DNA from: Marinobacterium sedimentorum
GTDB taxonomy: Bacteria > Pseudomonadota > Gammaproteobacteria > Pseudomonadales > Balneatricaceae
Direction of reading: 5' to 3'
Length of the DNA stretch: 64,000 bases
Assembly (NCBI RefSeq): GCF_024267675.1
Contig: NZ_JALDYX010000028.1
Span: 1 to 64,000, forward strand
The notes under the pieces were generated by a model, which was given only the letters and a program-made list of their open reading frames with translations, made no database searches and was not told where the DNA came from. This document shows, piece after piece, positions 16,625 through 24,990 of the stretch. Position numbers and translations under genes: made by a program. How positions within the stretch are numbered: the stretch's first letter is position 1; every line of letters begins with the position of its first letter.

Positions 16625-17671
16625 TCAAAGGCCAAAAAAGGCGATCGGGCGGTGTACCGACACCTGCAGATGCACCTGCTCACCCACCGCATAGTCCAAT
16701 TTCTCGCGCACCTCGGATTCGACCCTGCGTCCGTTCGGCAACTCCAGCGTATACAGGGTCATGCCGCCAAGAAACTCCCGTGTCAGCACCCGCGCCTCTA
16801 CCGTGCCTTCCGACGCCGGCCTTATGTCGGCCGGACGGACAAACAGCTGTACAGGGCTGCCATCGGGTGAACAGAAGGGTTCTGCGAACTCCAGCAGCCC
16901 AAGCTCGGTGCGCACGCAGGTGGCGCTCTCGCACACGCCAGCGAACAGGCTGCCCTTGCCGACAAAGCCCGCCACCAGCGGATTCACCGGCTCATAGTAC
17001 AGCGTTTCGGCACGCCCCCACTGCTGCAGCTCGCCGTCCGCCAGAATGCCCAGCTTGTCGCTGATGGCGAACGCCTCTTCCTGGTCATGGGTCACAACGA
17101 TGGCCGCAATATTCTGCTGCTTCAGAATATTGCGCACCTCCAGCGACAGCTGCTTGCGCAGCTCCGTATCGAGATTTGAAAAAGGCTCATCCATGAGCAG
17201 CAACTGTGGCCGTGGCGCCAGCGCCCGGGCCAGGGCGACACGCTGCTGCTGCCCACCGGAAAGCTCGTGCGGGTAGCGCCTGGATAGATCCGGCAATTGC
17301 ACCAGCTCCAGCGCTTCGGCGACGATGCGCGCCTTCTCTGCCCGCGACGCCAAGACCAGCCCAAAGCTGATATTCTCAAGCACATTCAGATGCGGAAAGA
17401 GCGCGTAGTCCTGAAACACCATGCCCATCTGGCGCTTTTCCGGCTCCAGCACATAGTCCGCTGTAGAAACAGGCACGCCATCAATCCGGATGCACCCCGA
17501 GCGCAGCCGGTTAAAACCGGCCAACGCCCGCAACACCGTCGTCTTGCCGCAACCACTGGGGCCCAGCAGGCAGGCGATCTCGCCGGCAGCCACCTCGAAG
17601 GACAGATCCCTGACCACGACGTTGTCCTGATAGGCACAACTGACCGATTCGACTTCCAGCAACTGACTCAT
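16625..17671 (-). CDS. fbpC: Ferric iron ABC transporter ATP-binding protein
   Basis: This is the ATPase that powers Fe3+ import. From the ATG at 17671 the product is 348 residues, starting MSQLLEVESVSCAYQD; the frame is open upstream but without family similarity. Walker A is GPSGCGKTT at residues 37-45, the ABC signature is LSGGQQQRVALARAL, Walker B is LLLMDEPFSNLD, and the switch histidine lies in VVTHDQEEA. The C-terminal ~110 residues form a TOBE-like domain (LFVRPADIRP), as in FbpC/PotA-type ATPases. It is convergent with fbpAB, and a Fur-box-like site lies upstream at 17775-17789. Confidence 0.9.
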   Translation of the reverse strand: MSQLLEVESVSCAYQDNVVVRDLSFEVAAGEIACLLGPSGCGKTTVLRALAGFNRLRSGCIRIDGVPVSTADYVLEPEKRQMGMVFQDYALFPHLNVLENISFGLVLASRAEKARIVAEALELVQLPDLSRRYPHELSGGQQQRVALARALAPRPQLLLMDEPFSNLDTELRKQLSLEVRNILKQQNIAAIVVTHDQEEAFAISDKLGILADGELQQWGRAETLYYEPVNPLVAGFVGKGSLFAGVCESATCVRTELGLLEFAEPFCSPDGSPVQLFVRPADIRPASEGTVEARVLTREFLGGMTLYTLELPNGRRVESEVREKLDYAVGEQVHLQVSVHRPIAFFGL

Positions 17672-17774
17672 GCAAATCCATATTGGTTCGGGTTTCAAAC
17701 AGGCTCGGTGCTTGCGGGCATTACAAAGATCGCCGAAAAACCGGGCATTCAAAATTTTGCCCGCAAATGATAAA

Positions 17775-17789
17775 TGAAAACAATTCTCA
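17775..17789 (-). promoter_or_regulatory. Fur-box-like operator upstream of fbpC
   Basis: On the minus strand TGAGAATTGTTTTCA matches the Fur 7-1-7 consensus (TGATAAT-N-ATTATCA) at 11 or more of 14 positions. It sits about 105 bases upstream of the fbpC start and overlaps the last codons of ampE, so it would control a promoter for fbpC inside or just after ampE. Confidence 0.65.
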
Positions 17790-18599
17790 ATACAGCCCGG
17801 TTTCGAACCCTGCCATGGCAAGCGCCGCAATTATCAGCAGCCAAAGTACCAGTGCCCGGGCCACCAGACGCTGCAGCGCGTCCATTTCCTCGGCCCCCCG
17901 CTGCGCCAGGTTGCCGGCAAGATCGCGACTGCCCGCATAGTCGCCAATGGCGCCAAGCCCAACCCGGAACAGCCATTGAATATCATTGCGTCTATGCGAC
18001 AGGCGCGACAGCGCAAACCAGGCGCCGTTTCCACTGCCCACGATGAAGAAACTAAACCCTAGCAGCCGGACCGGCAGCCACTGCACCCAGTAGGCCAGCG
18101 AGGCGGGCCTGATTGTTTCGAGCTGTGGCTGTACCAGCACCGCCAGCAACAGGCCGGGAATACCAGCCAGCCAGAACCAGAACAGCGGTACAAAAAGCGT
18201 CAGCAGCAGCTGCTGCAGGTAACACTGGCAGAGTCGGTAATGCAGACGTAGCGGCCGTTCAGACCCGGCATGTTCGTGAAAGCGGATCTGTTCCGCGGCA
18301 TGGGCTGAAGCTGCACGGTAATGGCCCCGCGCCCAGAGATCTGCGTACTCCTGCAACAGGTTGCCAGGCGTCGAACGCCCCAGCCAGTAACTCAAAAGCG
18401 CTGTTTCCAGCAGCAGTACCGGCACCCCATAGGCAAACTCCAGGCTGAACAGCAGCAGTGCCTCAAGACACAGGGACAGGAACAGCCAGACAATCACCCG
18501 ATCCCGGCTGGAAGCTGCGGCCGGCTGGTAAGGCTGGCTGTGGGGCCGGAACAGCAACCGGCTGAAGAATAGCGCGCCCAGAAGCGCCAGAAACTTCAT
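17787..18599 (-). CDS. ampE: AmpE-type inner membrane protein
   Basis: The 270-residue protein starts MKFLALLGALFFSRLLF and has about four to five hydrophobic segments (near 35-60, 140-170, 185-205 and 245-268) around a cytoplasmic part with GNLLQEYADLWARGHYRAA. These features and its place directly after ampD identify AmpE, proposed to act with AmpD in sensing cell-wall recycling and beta-lactamase induction; its exact activity is not settled. The start overlaps the ampD stop by 4 bases. No ampC or ampR is present in the window. Confidence 0.85.
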   Translation of the reverse strand: MKFLALLGALFFSRLLFRPHSQPYQPAAASSRDRVIVWLFLSLCLEALLLFSLEFAYGVPVLLLETALLSYWLGRSTPGNLLQEYADLWARGHYRAASAHAAEQIRFHEHAGSERPLRLHYRLCQCYLQQLLLTLFVPLFWFWLAGIPGLLLAVLVQPQLETIRPASLAYWVQWLPVRLLGFSFFIVGSGNGAWFALSRLSHRRNDIQWLFRVGLGAIGDYAGSRDLAGNLAQRGAEEMDALQRLVARALVLWLLIIAALAMAGFETGLY

Positions 18600-19183
18600 C
18601 GACGCGCTCCTTGTCGCAGCTGCGCATCCAGCAACTGCGTGCGAAATCGGGCCCAGTCAAATGCAGGCCCTGGGTCCGTCTTGCGCCCGGGCGCTATATC
18701 GGAATGCCCCACAATGCGCTCGTTTGCCAGTTGCGCAAAGCGTTGCTGCAACTGCAGCGTGACCTGCACCAGAGACTCATACTGGGCATCGCTGTATGGC
18801 TGATCGTCGGTGCCCTCCAGCTCGATGCCGATGGAATAATCATTACAGTTTTCCTGGCCCTCAAAGCAGGAGCGCCCGGCGTGCCAGGCGCGCTGATGCA
18901 GTGGCACAAACTGAATCAGGGCACCGCTGCGCTCGATCAGCAGATGGGCCGAGACCTCCATGCCCTCGATACCCAGAAAGTACGGGTGGGCCTGCCAGTC
19001 AAGCCGGTTACAGAAAAACTGCTCGACACAGCCCGTGCCAAACTGCCCCGGCGGCAGGCTGATATTGTGGATGACCAGCAGCGTCACCTCAGCCCCTGCG
19101 GGGCGCGCATTATGATTCGGGCTCGCCACAAAACGTGCGTTCAAGAGCAGCCCTGCAGGCTGCGGCTGCGCTGTTGCCATCAA
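18596..19183 (-). CDS. ampD: 1,6-anhydro-N-acetylmuramyl-L-alanine amidase
   Basis: AmpD is a cytoplasmic zinc amidase that removes the peptide from anhydro-muropeptides during cell-wall recycling. In the 195-residue protein the zinc ligands are probably H39 (VIHNISLPP), H159 (IVGHSDIAPGRKTDPG) and D169, matching the H34/H154/D164 pattern of Citrobacter AmpD. The stretch NDYSIGIELEGTDDQPYSDAQY contains the conserved catalytic glutamate region. There is no signal peptide, as expected for AmpD rather than AmpDh2 or AmpDh3. An ATG one codon downstream is also possible. It is divergent from nadC and coupled to ampE. Confidence 0.94.
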   Translation of the reverse strand: MMATAQPQPAGLLLNARFVASPNHNARPAGAEVTLLVIHNISLPPGQFGTGCVEQFFCNRLDWQAHPYFLGIEGMEVSAHLLIERSGALIQFVPLHQRAWHAGRSCFEGQENCNDYSIGIELEGTDDQPYSDAQYESLVQVTLQLQQRFAQLANERIVGHSDIAPGRKTDPGPAFDWARFRTQLLDAQLRQGARR

Positions 19184-19273
19184 TTACCCCTATTAGCAGC
19201 ATCCGGATTGGGCTAGAATTCTGCCTAGTTTAGCACCACTCGACTTTCTATTGCTGTTGCAGATCAAACACCT

Positions 19274-20113
19274 ATGCTGACCGAACATGACCTGAAAGAC
19301 ACCATCCGCCAAAGCGTCGCCATTGCCCTAGCCGAAGATATCGGCGACGGCGACATCACGGCACAACTGATCCCGCTAACCCAGTCGGGTCATGCCCGGG
19401 TCATCACCCGCCAGAGCGCCATCGTCTGTGGCACAGACTGGGTTAATGAGGTATTCCGACAGGTCGACCCCGAGGTTCAGCTAACCTGGCATGTGCACGA
19501 TGAACAGGCCGTGGTACCTGATCAGCTGCTGTTCGAGGCCAGAGGCAAGGCCCGCTCACTGCTGACGGCCGAGCGTGCGGCGCTGAACTTCCTGCAGACA
19601 CTGTCCGGCACCGCCACCATCAGCCGCCACTATGCAGACCTCGTAAAGGACACAGGCGTGCGCCTGCTGGATACCCGCAAGACCCTGCCGGGCCTGCGCA
19701 GGGCGCAGAAATACGCCGTTACCTGCGGTGGCTGTTTTAATCACCGTATCGGCCTGTACGACGCTTTCCTGATCAAGGAAAACCACATTCTGGCCTGCGG
19801 CGGCATCGCTGCCGCCATCCAGACCGCAAAACAGAATGAGCCGGGCAAGCCGGTTGAGCTGGAAGTGGAGAACCTGGCACAGTTGGAAGAGGCGCTGGCT
19901 GCCTCCGCCGATATAGTGATGCTGGACAACTTCAGCCTCGAAGACATGCGCACGGCGGTAAAAACCACCGCAGGCCGCGCCAAACTCGAAGCCTCCGGCG
20001 GCATCAACGAAGATACCCTGTACGCCATCGCCGCAACCGGCGTCGATTACATATCCATCGGCGCCCTGACCAAGCACTGCCAGGCGGTGGATCTGTCGCT
20101 GCGGTTGATTTAA
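19274..20113 (+). CDS. nadC: Nicotinate-nucleotide pyrophosphorylase (quinolinate phosphoribosyltransferase)
   Basis: NadC converts quinolinate and PRPP into nicotinate mononucleotide in de novo NAD synthesis. The 279-residue product shows the family motifs ALAEDIGDGDITA, ERAALNFLQTLSGTAT, LLDTRKTLPGLRRAQKYAV (substrate-binding arginines and lysines) and EASGGINEDTLYAIAATGVDYISIG. The length matches (E. coli 297). A strong terminator follows, so it is probably transcribed alone. The ampD-ampE-nadC-pilin neighbourhood is typical of Pseudomonas relatives. Confidence 0.95.
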   Translation: MLTEHDLKDTIRQSVAIALAEDIGDGDITAQLIPLTQSGHARVITRQSAIVCGTDWVNEVFRQVDPEVQLTWHVHDEQAVVPDQLLFEARGKARSLLTAERAALNFLQTLSGTATISRHYADLVKDTGVRLLDTRKTLPGLRRAQKYAVTCGGCFNHRIGLYDAFLIKENHILACGGIAAAIQTAKQNEPGKPVELEVENLAQLEEALAASADIVMLDNFSLEDMRTAVKTTAGRAKLEASGGINEDTLYAIAATGVDYISIGALTKHCQAVDLSLRLI

Positions 20114-20163
20114 ATCAACCGGATTTTAAATATAAAGCTGTTTACTCCAGACCGCATAAGAAT

Positions 20164-20202
20164 ATAAAAAAGGGCCTGCTAAAAGCAGGCCCTTTTTTAT
20201 AT
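20164..20202 (+). terminator. Intrinsic terminator of nadC
   Basis: GGGCCTGCT and AGCAGGCCC form a 9-bp GC-rich stem with a short A-rich loop, preceded by AAAAAA and followed by TTTTTT. It may act in both directions. Confidence 0.9.
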
Positions 20203-20244
20203 TTACGCTGGTACGATTTCAACCACTCTCGATATCGAATTAGC

Positions 20245-20341
20245 CCGTAGGTCGGGTTAGCCCGCAGGGCGCAACCCGACATGATGGGGATGGCAAGTCG
20301 CCGCAGGGCGTTGGGTTACGCTGCGCTAACCCAACCTACGG
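20245..20341. repeat. REP-like double palindrome (GTAGGTCGGGTT type)
   Basis: The segment runs from CGTAGGTCGGGTT to AACCCAACCTACG. Inside are two hairpins, GTCGGGTT with AACCCGAC and GTTGGGTTA with TAACCCAAC, and the outer ends are themselves inverted repeats. This kind of intergenic repeat is widespread in proteobacteria. Confidence 0.75.
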
Positions 20342-20367
20342 ACTGCCAAATCAACCGCGCCAGGTGC

Positions 20368-20712
20368 TTACGGCTTGCAAGACGCCCTGCCAATCAGGTC
20401 CCATTGCTCGCTCTGGCGGATCTTGTCCAGATCGTAGACTTCCACCGAGGTATCGGTAATTCCCTGGCGCCGCAGCAGCCCGCAAACATCGGCCGCCGCG
20501 CCGTCTTTGGGCTGACCGTCCGCTGTCATGCCCACCGCCAGTATGGCCCCATCCTGCCACCAGACCGGGCGCGCAGGAAACCGGAGATCCTCGGTCAGCT
20601 GCGCTTCCAGTGCAAGGCGTACTGACTCGGGCACGGGTTCAGCCTGCCGGTTAAGGTACAGGGTTACGCCGACAGACAACGCTATAAGTACAAGCAGAAT
20701 TATTCTTTTCAT
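20368..20712 (-). CDS. Hypothetical protein with N-terminal membrane anchor or signal
   Basis: From the ATG at 20712 the product is 114 residues: MKRIILLVLIALSVGVTLYL forms a single hydrophobic segment, followed by a soluble part with the pair FPARPVWWQDGAILAVG and two cysteines (CGLLRR and near-terminal SCKP). I recognise no family. It probably lies in or anchors to the inner membrane facing the periplasm. The same frame stays open upstream through the GAAGT microsatellite to 20970, but no ribosome site supports the longer start. It lies between nadC and pilA with no partner gene. Confidence 0.6.
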   Translation of the reverse strand: MKRIILLVLIALSVGVTLYLNRQAEPVPESVRLALEAQLTEDLRFPARPVWWQDGAILAVGMTADGQPKDGAAADVCGLLRRQGITDTSVEVYDLDKIRQSEQWDLIGRASCKP

Positions 20713-21000
20713 AACGCCAGAGTCTGAACTCAATTTGAAAAGGAAGAAATTATACCTTGGTGGACAACTCAGGTGGATCCAGACAGCACTGGAGCCCATG
20801 GTACAACTCAGGAAGAGCGGCGGGATATAAAAATAAACGTGATTAGCTGATAAACAGGCAGAGCGGCGATTGCCGTGCTGACTCAGATGCAAGCTGACTG
20901 CCCAGCAACAATAATGTATGGCATTGAAGTGAAGTGAAGTGAAGTGAAGTGAAGATCCGCATCTCAACATTTTAAGTGGAGCGGCCGGTACAGTAAAAAC
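20713..21000. other. Intergenic region upstream of the hypothetical gene
   Basis: Apart from the pentanucleotide repeat at 20926-20954 I see no gene here. It is more AT-rich than its surroundings and should contain the promoter of the minus-strand hypothetical gene, but no clear promoter was picked out. Confidence 0.4.
20926..20954 (+). repeat. GAAGT pentanucleotide microsatellite, about 5.8 units
   Basis: Five perfect GAAGT units followed by GAAG. On the minus strand the tract lies in a frame that stays open into the downstream hypothetical gene (reading SLHFTSLHF). Confidence 0.95.
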
Positions 21001-21030
21001 GAAGAACCCCGGACGATGCCGGGGTTCTTG
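21001..21030 (-). terminator. Intrinsic terminator of pilA
   Basis: On the minus strand CAAGAACCCCGG pairs with CCGGGGTTCTTC around a CATCGT loop and is followed by GTTTTTAC, about 30 bases after the pilA stop. Confidence 0.85.
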
Positions 21031-21062
21031 GGTGGGATCAACCCCATAAACTAAATGCGTCG

Positions 21063-21569
21063 TTACGGCCTGCAGGCGCTGGGGGCTACCTCAGGGTTTG
21101 CAGCAAGAAGTGTTGATGCTTCAGGAATAAGAGAATCGTCGCAGCGCCAATCCACTTCACTGCCAGCATTCATATCCCCAGCTACAATCAAAGTTTCGCC
21201 GGCTATTTTAGCTGCGACACCAGTAGCGAGATAGGTCGCGGTGAATATGCAGATCCCGGCAGAGGCCGACTCTTCTACATCCACCTGTGAAACATAACTA
21301 CCATTCAGGTTGGTGTTCAGGTCAATTGCTGCTTCTGTTGCAGACGCTGCGGTTGTGTTGTCCGGGCAAATACCATTAGACGCATAGTACTCCTGCGCCG
21401 AAACTTTCAATCCATCCGTAATCGTCAGCGCTTCAGACGCCTGGCTTCGTGCCACGTAGTCCTGGTAGGCCGGGATTGCCAGCGCCGCCAGGATGCCGAT
21501 GATCGCAACCACGATCATCAACTCAATCAGGGTAAAACCCTTTTGCACCATTTTGATCGATCTGTTCAT
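21063..21569 (-). CDS. pilA: Type IV major pilin (PilA)
   Basis: It is the structural subunit of type IV pili. From the ATG at 21569 (GGAGAAAAAC ribosome site) the product is 168 residues: leader MNRSIKMVQKG, then the cleavage and methylation site G/FTLIELMIVVAIIGILAAL with Glu at mature position 5. The globular part has four cysteines, including SNGICPDN and the C-terminal pair WRCDD...SACRP that probably closes the disulfide D-loop. It is longer than many type IVa pilins (~145-160). Divergent from pilBCD, with the prepilin peptidase encoded nearby. Confidence 0.93.
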   Translation of the reverse strand: MNRSIKMVQKGFTLIELMIVVAIIGILAALAIPAYQDYVARSQASEALTITDGLKVSAQEYYASNGICPDNTTAASATEAAIDLNTNLNGSYVSQVDVEESASAGICIFTATYLATGVAAKIAGETLIVAGDMNAGSEVDWRCDDSLIPEASTLLAANPEVAPSACRP

Positions 21570-21898
21570 TATGTTTTTCTCCAGCGAGTTTCCATTTCGA
21601 TCGACTGCCGCGACCCAAGATACATATTGCATCCCGATCCAACCGACTGCGCGACCCATCCACCTGACCCAGCATTGCAAGGGCCTGAGACCATATTTCC
21701 AACCCGAGCTACCCCGAGCGCCTCCAAGCCCCAGACCACCGACAGCGTACTCTCAGATCGTATCATATCTGTTACAGTACAGTGATCTGGGAACAAGTAT
21801 AGTCTGCATTTTCAAAGAGTCACGCAAGTGCTATGTTACATCCTGATCGTGCTCAATAACGGACTGGTCAGCTAGTCAGCAGGTACTAGGGAGTCAAG
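21570..21898. other. Divergent promoter region pilA / pilB
   Basis: This 329-base gap has no gene. It should hold promoters for pilA (minus) and pilB (plus). pilA is RpoN-dependent in Pseudomonas, but I did not find a GG-N10-GC sigma-54 core by eye on the minus strand. A possible sigma-70 -10 (TATGAT, minus strand, near 21760) is the best weak alternative. Confidence 0.4.
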
Positions 21899-23608
21899 GT
21901 GAACGCTTTTCAACCTCTCAGCGGTCTCGCCAAGCGACTGGTAAATGACGGTGTATTCTCCGCCGAAGTCGCGGTCGATGCGATTGCCCAGGCAAGGGCC
22001 GCGCAGAAACCCTTTATCAGCCATATTATTGAGCAGCGCCTGGTAAGTGCCCACAGGGCGGCCTGTGCCGCGTCCGACGAGTTCGGTTTGCCGCTGCTTG
22101 ATCTGGATGTCATTGCCCGCGAAGCCCTGCCCCAGGGCCTGGTGTCCGAAGCCCTGATCAGCAAGCACCATGCGCTGCCGCTGATGAAACGCGAAAACCG
22201 GCTCTTTATCGCCATCGCCGACCCCACCAATATCCAGGCGCTGGATGAGATTAAATTTCATACAGGCACTACCACCGAAGGCGTGATTGTCGAGGAAGAC
22301 AAGCTGCGCCGCCTGATTGATGCCTTTCTCGACAACCAGCACAGCGCGCTGGATGATCTGGCCGACTCCGACCTCGACCACCTGGATGTGGGCGGCGGCC
22401 AGGAAGTTGACGCTGCCGAAACGGCGGAAGAGGCCGCCAACGATGCCCCCATCGTGCGCTTTGTTAACAAGATTCTGCTGGATGCCATCAAGAATGGCGC
22501 ATCCGATATTCACTTCGAGCCCTACGAGAAAAACTACCGTATCCGCAGCCGCATCGACGGCATCCTGCAGGAAGTTGCCAAACCCCCGGCCAACCTCGCG
22601 CCCCGCCTGGCGGCACGTTTGAAGGTCATGTCCCGCATGGACATTTCCGAGCGCCGCATGCCCCAGGATGGCCGCATCAAGATGAAGATTTCGGCCAAGC
22701 GCGCCATCGACTTTCGCGTCAACAGCCTGCCGACCCTGTGGGGGGAAAAAATCGTACTGCGTATCCTGGATCCCGCCAGTGCCAAGATGGGCGTCGATGC
22801 ACTGGGTTTCGAGCCTGATCAGAAAGAAATATTCCTGGCAACGCTGTCCAGGCCCCAGGGCATGATCCTGGTAACGGGCCCCACCGGCAGCGGCAAGACG
22901 GTCACACTTTATACCGGCCTGAATATTCTGAATGACGAAGAGCGCAACATCTCCACCGCCGAAGATCCGGTGGAAATCAATATGGAGGGCATCAACCAGG
23001 TTCATGTAAATACCAAGGTTGGCCTCACCTTTGCCGAAGCACTGCGCGCCTTTTTGCGCCAGGACCCTGATGTGGTCATGGTCGGCGAGATTCGCGACCT
23101 GGAAACCGCCGAGATTGGCATCAAGGCCGCCCAAACGGGCCACATGGTACTCTCCACCCTGCACACCAACAGTTCACCCGAAACCCTGACGCGCCTGCGC
23201 AACATGGGCGTGCCTGCGTTCAACATCGCAACCTCTGTCACGCTGATCATTGCCCAGCGACTGGCGCGGCGACTGTGCGAATCCTGCAAGCGACCGGCGG
23301 ACATTCCACAGGCCGCGCTGCTGGAAGAAGGCTTTACCGCCGAGCAACTGGAAACAACTACACTGTTTGAAGCCAACGCCGAGGGCTGCTCCAAATGCAA
23401 CCGGGGCTACAAGGGCCGTGTCGGGATTTACGAAATGCTGCCGATGAGTAGCGAAGTTGCCAACGTCATCATGAACAACGGCAACTCTCTCGATATTCTC
23501 CGGGTGGCCCAGGCCGAAGGTTTTCGCACCCTGCGACTATCCGGCCTGATCAAGGTAGCCAAGGGCCTCACCAGCCTGGAAGAAATGAACCGGGTTATCG
23601 TTACCTGA
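21899..23608 (+). CDS. pilB: Type IV pilus assembly ATPase PilB
   Basis: PilB powers pilus extension. The 569-residue protein starts at a GTG (21899) preceded by GGGAG. It has an N-terminal MshEN/GspE-N domain (to about residue 150), Walker A GPTGSGKT near 326-333, the Asp box TAEDPVEI, Walker B VMVGEIRDLETAEI and the His box TGHMVLSTLHTNSS. The CESCKRP...CSKCNRGYKGR tetracysteine zinc motif lies near residues 460-500, as in PilB and GspE. It is the first gene of pilB-pilC-pilD-coaE-yacG. Confidence 0.96.
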   Translation: MNAFQPLSGLAKRLVNDGVFSAEVAVDAIAQARAAQKPFISHIIEQRLVSAHRAACAASDEFGLPLLDLDVIAREALPQGLVSEALISKHHALPLMKRENRLFIAIADPTNIQALDEIKFHTGTTTEGVIVEEDKLRRLIDAFLDNQHSALDDLADSDLDHLDVGGGQEVDAAETAEEAANDAPIVRFVNKILLDAIKNGASDIHFEPYEKNYRIRSRIDGILQEVAKPPANLAPRLAARLKVMSRMDISERRMPQDGRIKMKISAKRAIDFRVNSLPTLWGEKIVLRILDPASAKMGVDALGFEPDQKEIFLATLSRPQGMILVTGPTGSGKTVTLYTGLNILNDEERNISTAEDPVEINMEGINQVHVNTKVGLTFAEALRAFLRQDPDVVMVGEIRDLETAEIGIKAAQTGHMVLSTLHTNSSPETLTRLRNMGVPAFNIATSVTLIIAQRLARRLCESCKRPADIPQAALLEEGFTAEQLETTTLFEANAEGCSKCNRGYKGRVGIYEMLPMSSEVANVIMNNGNSLDILRVAQAEGFRTLRLSGLIKVAKGLTSLEEMNRVIVT

Positions 23609-23632
23609 GCCTAAGTTATTACAGGGATTACC

Positions 23633-24856
23633 ATGGCCACGAAACAAGTCAAATTGCAGACATTTGTCTGGCAGGGGCGAGACAAGAGCGGCAACGTCAC
23701 CAAAGGCAAGCTCGATGCTGCCAATGTCGCCACCGCACGGGCTCAATTGCGTCGCCAGGGCATTACGCCCAAAAAGGTCGGCAAAGAAAGCATTTCCATA
23801 TTCAGCAACCGCAGCAAAGCCATCAAGCCGCTGGATATTGCATTCTTTACACGCCAGATGGCCACCATGCTTAAATCCGGTGTGCCGCTGCTGCAATCCC
23901 TGGAAATTGTGGCCGGTGGCTCTGAAAAAGACAAAATGAAAAAAATGCTCTATGACATTCGCAACGATGTCAGCGGCGGCTCGGACTTTTCAACCGCGCT
24001 CTCCAAGTTTCCGATATTCTTTGACAACCTCTACTGCAACCTGATCAAGGCCGGTGAGCAATCCGGTGCCCTGGATGCCATGCTGGATCGCATTGCCACC
24101 TACAAGGAAAAAATCGAGGCCCTGAAAGCCAAAATCCGCAAGGCCATGACCTATCCGATAGCGGTCGTAGTGGTCGGCATCATCGTCACCGCCATCCTGC
24201 TGGTCAAGGTGGTACCGGTATTCGAAGAGCTGTTCACGAGTTTTGGTGCCGACCTGCCAGCCTTTACCCGCTTTGTAGTCACACTGTCGGAGGGGGCGCA
24301 GAAATGGTGGTTCGTGGTTCTGCTGGGAATTGCACTCTTTGGTTACCTGTTCCAGAGTACTCACCGAAAATCACAGAAATTTCGTGATTTTATCGACCGT
24401 ACAGTGCTGAAAATTCCGGTACTGGGAACCATTTTGCACAAGGCGGCCATCGCCCGCTTCGCCCGTACCCTGGCAACCACCTTCTCCGCCGGTGTGCCAC
24501 TGGTCGAGGCGCTCGACTCGGCCGCAGGCGCCGTGGGCAACGTGGTCTATCGCAATGCCATCATCCAGATCCGCAACGGCGTTTCAACCGGCCAGTCACT
24601 GAAGAATGCGATAGAGATGACCGGCGTCTTCCCCAACATGACCATCCAGATGATCGGCATCGGTGAAGAAGCGGGCTCCCTCGAGATGATGCTCGACAAG
24701 GTCGCTGAATTTTACGAGCGGGAGGTAGACGATGCGGTAGACTCTCTCTCCAGCCTGATGGAACCCATGATCATGGTCGTACTGGGCACCCTGGTGGGCG
24801 GCCTGGTTGTTGCTATGTATCTGCCCATATTCCAGCTGGGCAACGTGGTGGGTTAA
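23633..24856 (+). CDS. pilC: Type IV pilus inner-membrane platform protein PilC
   Basis: PilC is the platform protein that couples PilB to pilin polymerisation. The 407-residue product contains two T2SSF domains; the signatures FTRQMATMLKSGVPLLQSLEI (about 65-85) and FARTLATTFSAGVPLVEALD (about 275-295) are homologous to each other. Three hydrophobic helices are seen near 172-195, 223-243 and 377-400. It follows pilB by 24 bases. A REP-like hairpin lies between pilC and pilD. Confidence 0.95.
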   Translation: MATKQVKLQTFVWQGRDKSGNVTKGKLDAANVATARAQLRRQGITPKKVGKESISIFSNRSKAIKPLDIAFFTRQMATMLKSGVPLLQSLEIVAGGSEKDKMKKMLYDIRNDVSGGSDFSTALSKFPIFFDNLYCNLIKAGEQSGALDAMLDRIATYKEKIEALKAKIRKAMTYPIAVVVVGIIVTAILLVKVVPVFEELFTSFGADLPAFTRFVVTLSEGAQKWWFVVLLGIALFGYLFQSTHRKSQKFRDFIDRTVLKIPVLGTILHKAAIARFARTLATTFSAGVPLVEALDSAAGAVGNVVYRNAIIQIRNGVSTGQSLKNAIEMTGVFPNMTIQMIGIGEEAGSLEMMLDKVAEFYEREVDDAVDSLSSLMEPMIMVVLGTLVGGLVVAMYLPIFQLGNVVG

Positions 24857-24862
24857 AAACAG

Positions 24863-24932
24863 GTGGGAGCCCACTCTGTGGGCGAATAAAGCGTCCGGCA
24901 CCTCCGGGTTCGCCCACAGACCGGGCTCCCAC
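24863..24932. repeat. REP-like palindrome between pilC and pilD
   Basis: GTGGGAGCCC...TGTGGGCGAA at the left and TTCGCCCACA...GGGCTCCCAC at the right are near-perfect inverted copies with short mismatched bulges and a ~22-base loop. The GTGGGAGC start matches the REP-like pair at 16440. It may form a stable mRNA hairpin inside the pil operon. Confidence 0.75.
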
Positions 24933-24990
24933 AACGGACCGCACCCTAGTGTCCGCATCCAACAATCTAGGCCCCAAACTGAATCGATAC

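Noticed and set aside
21570..21898. Sigma-54 promoter for pilA
   Set aside because: I looked for a GG-N10-GC core on the minus strand upstream of pilA, as in Pseudomonas, and found only matches with the wrong spacing.
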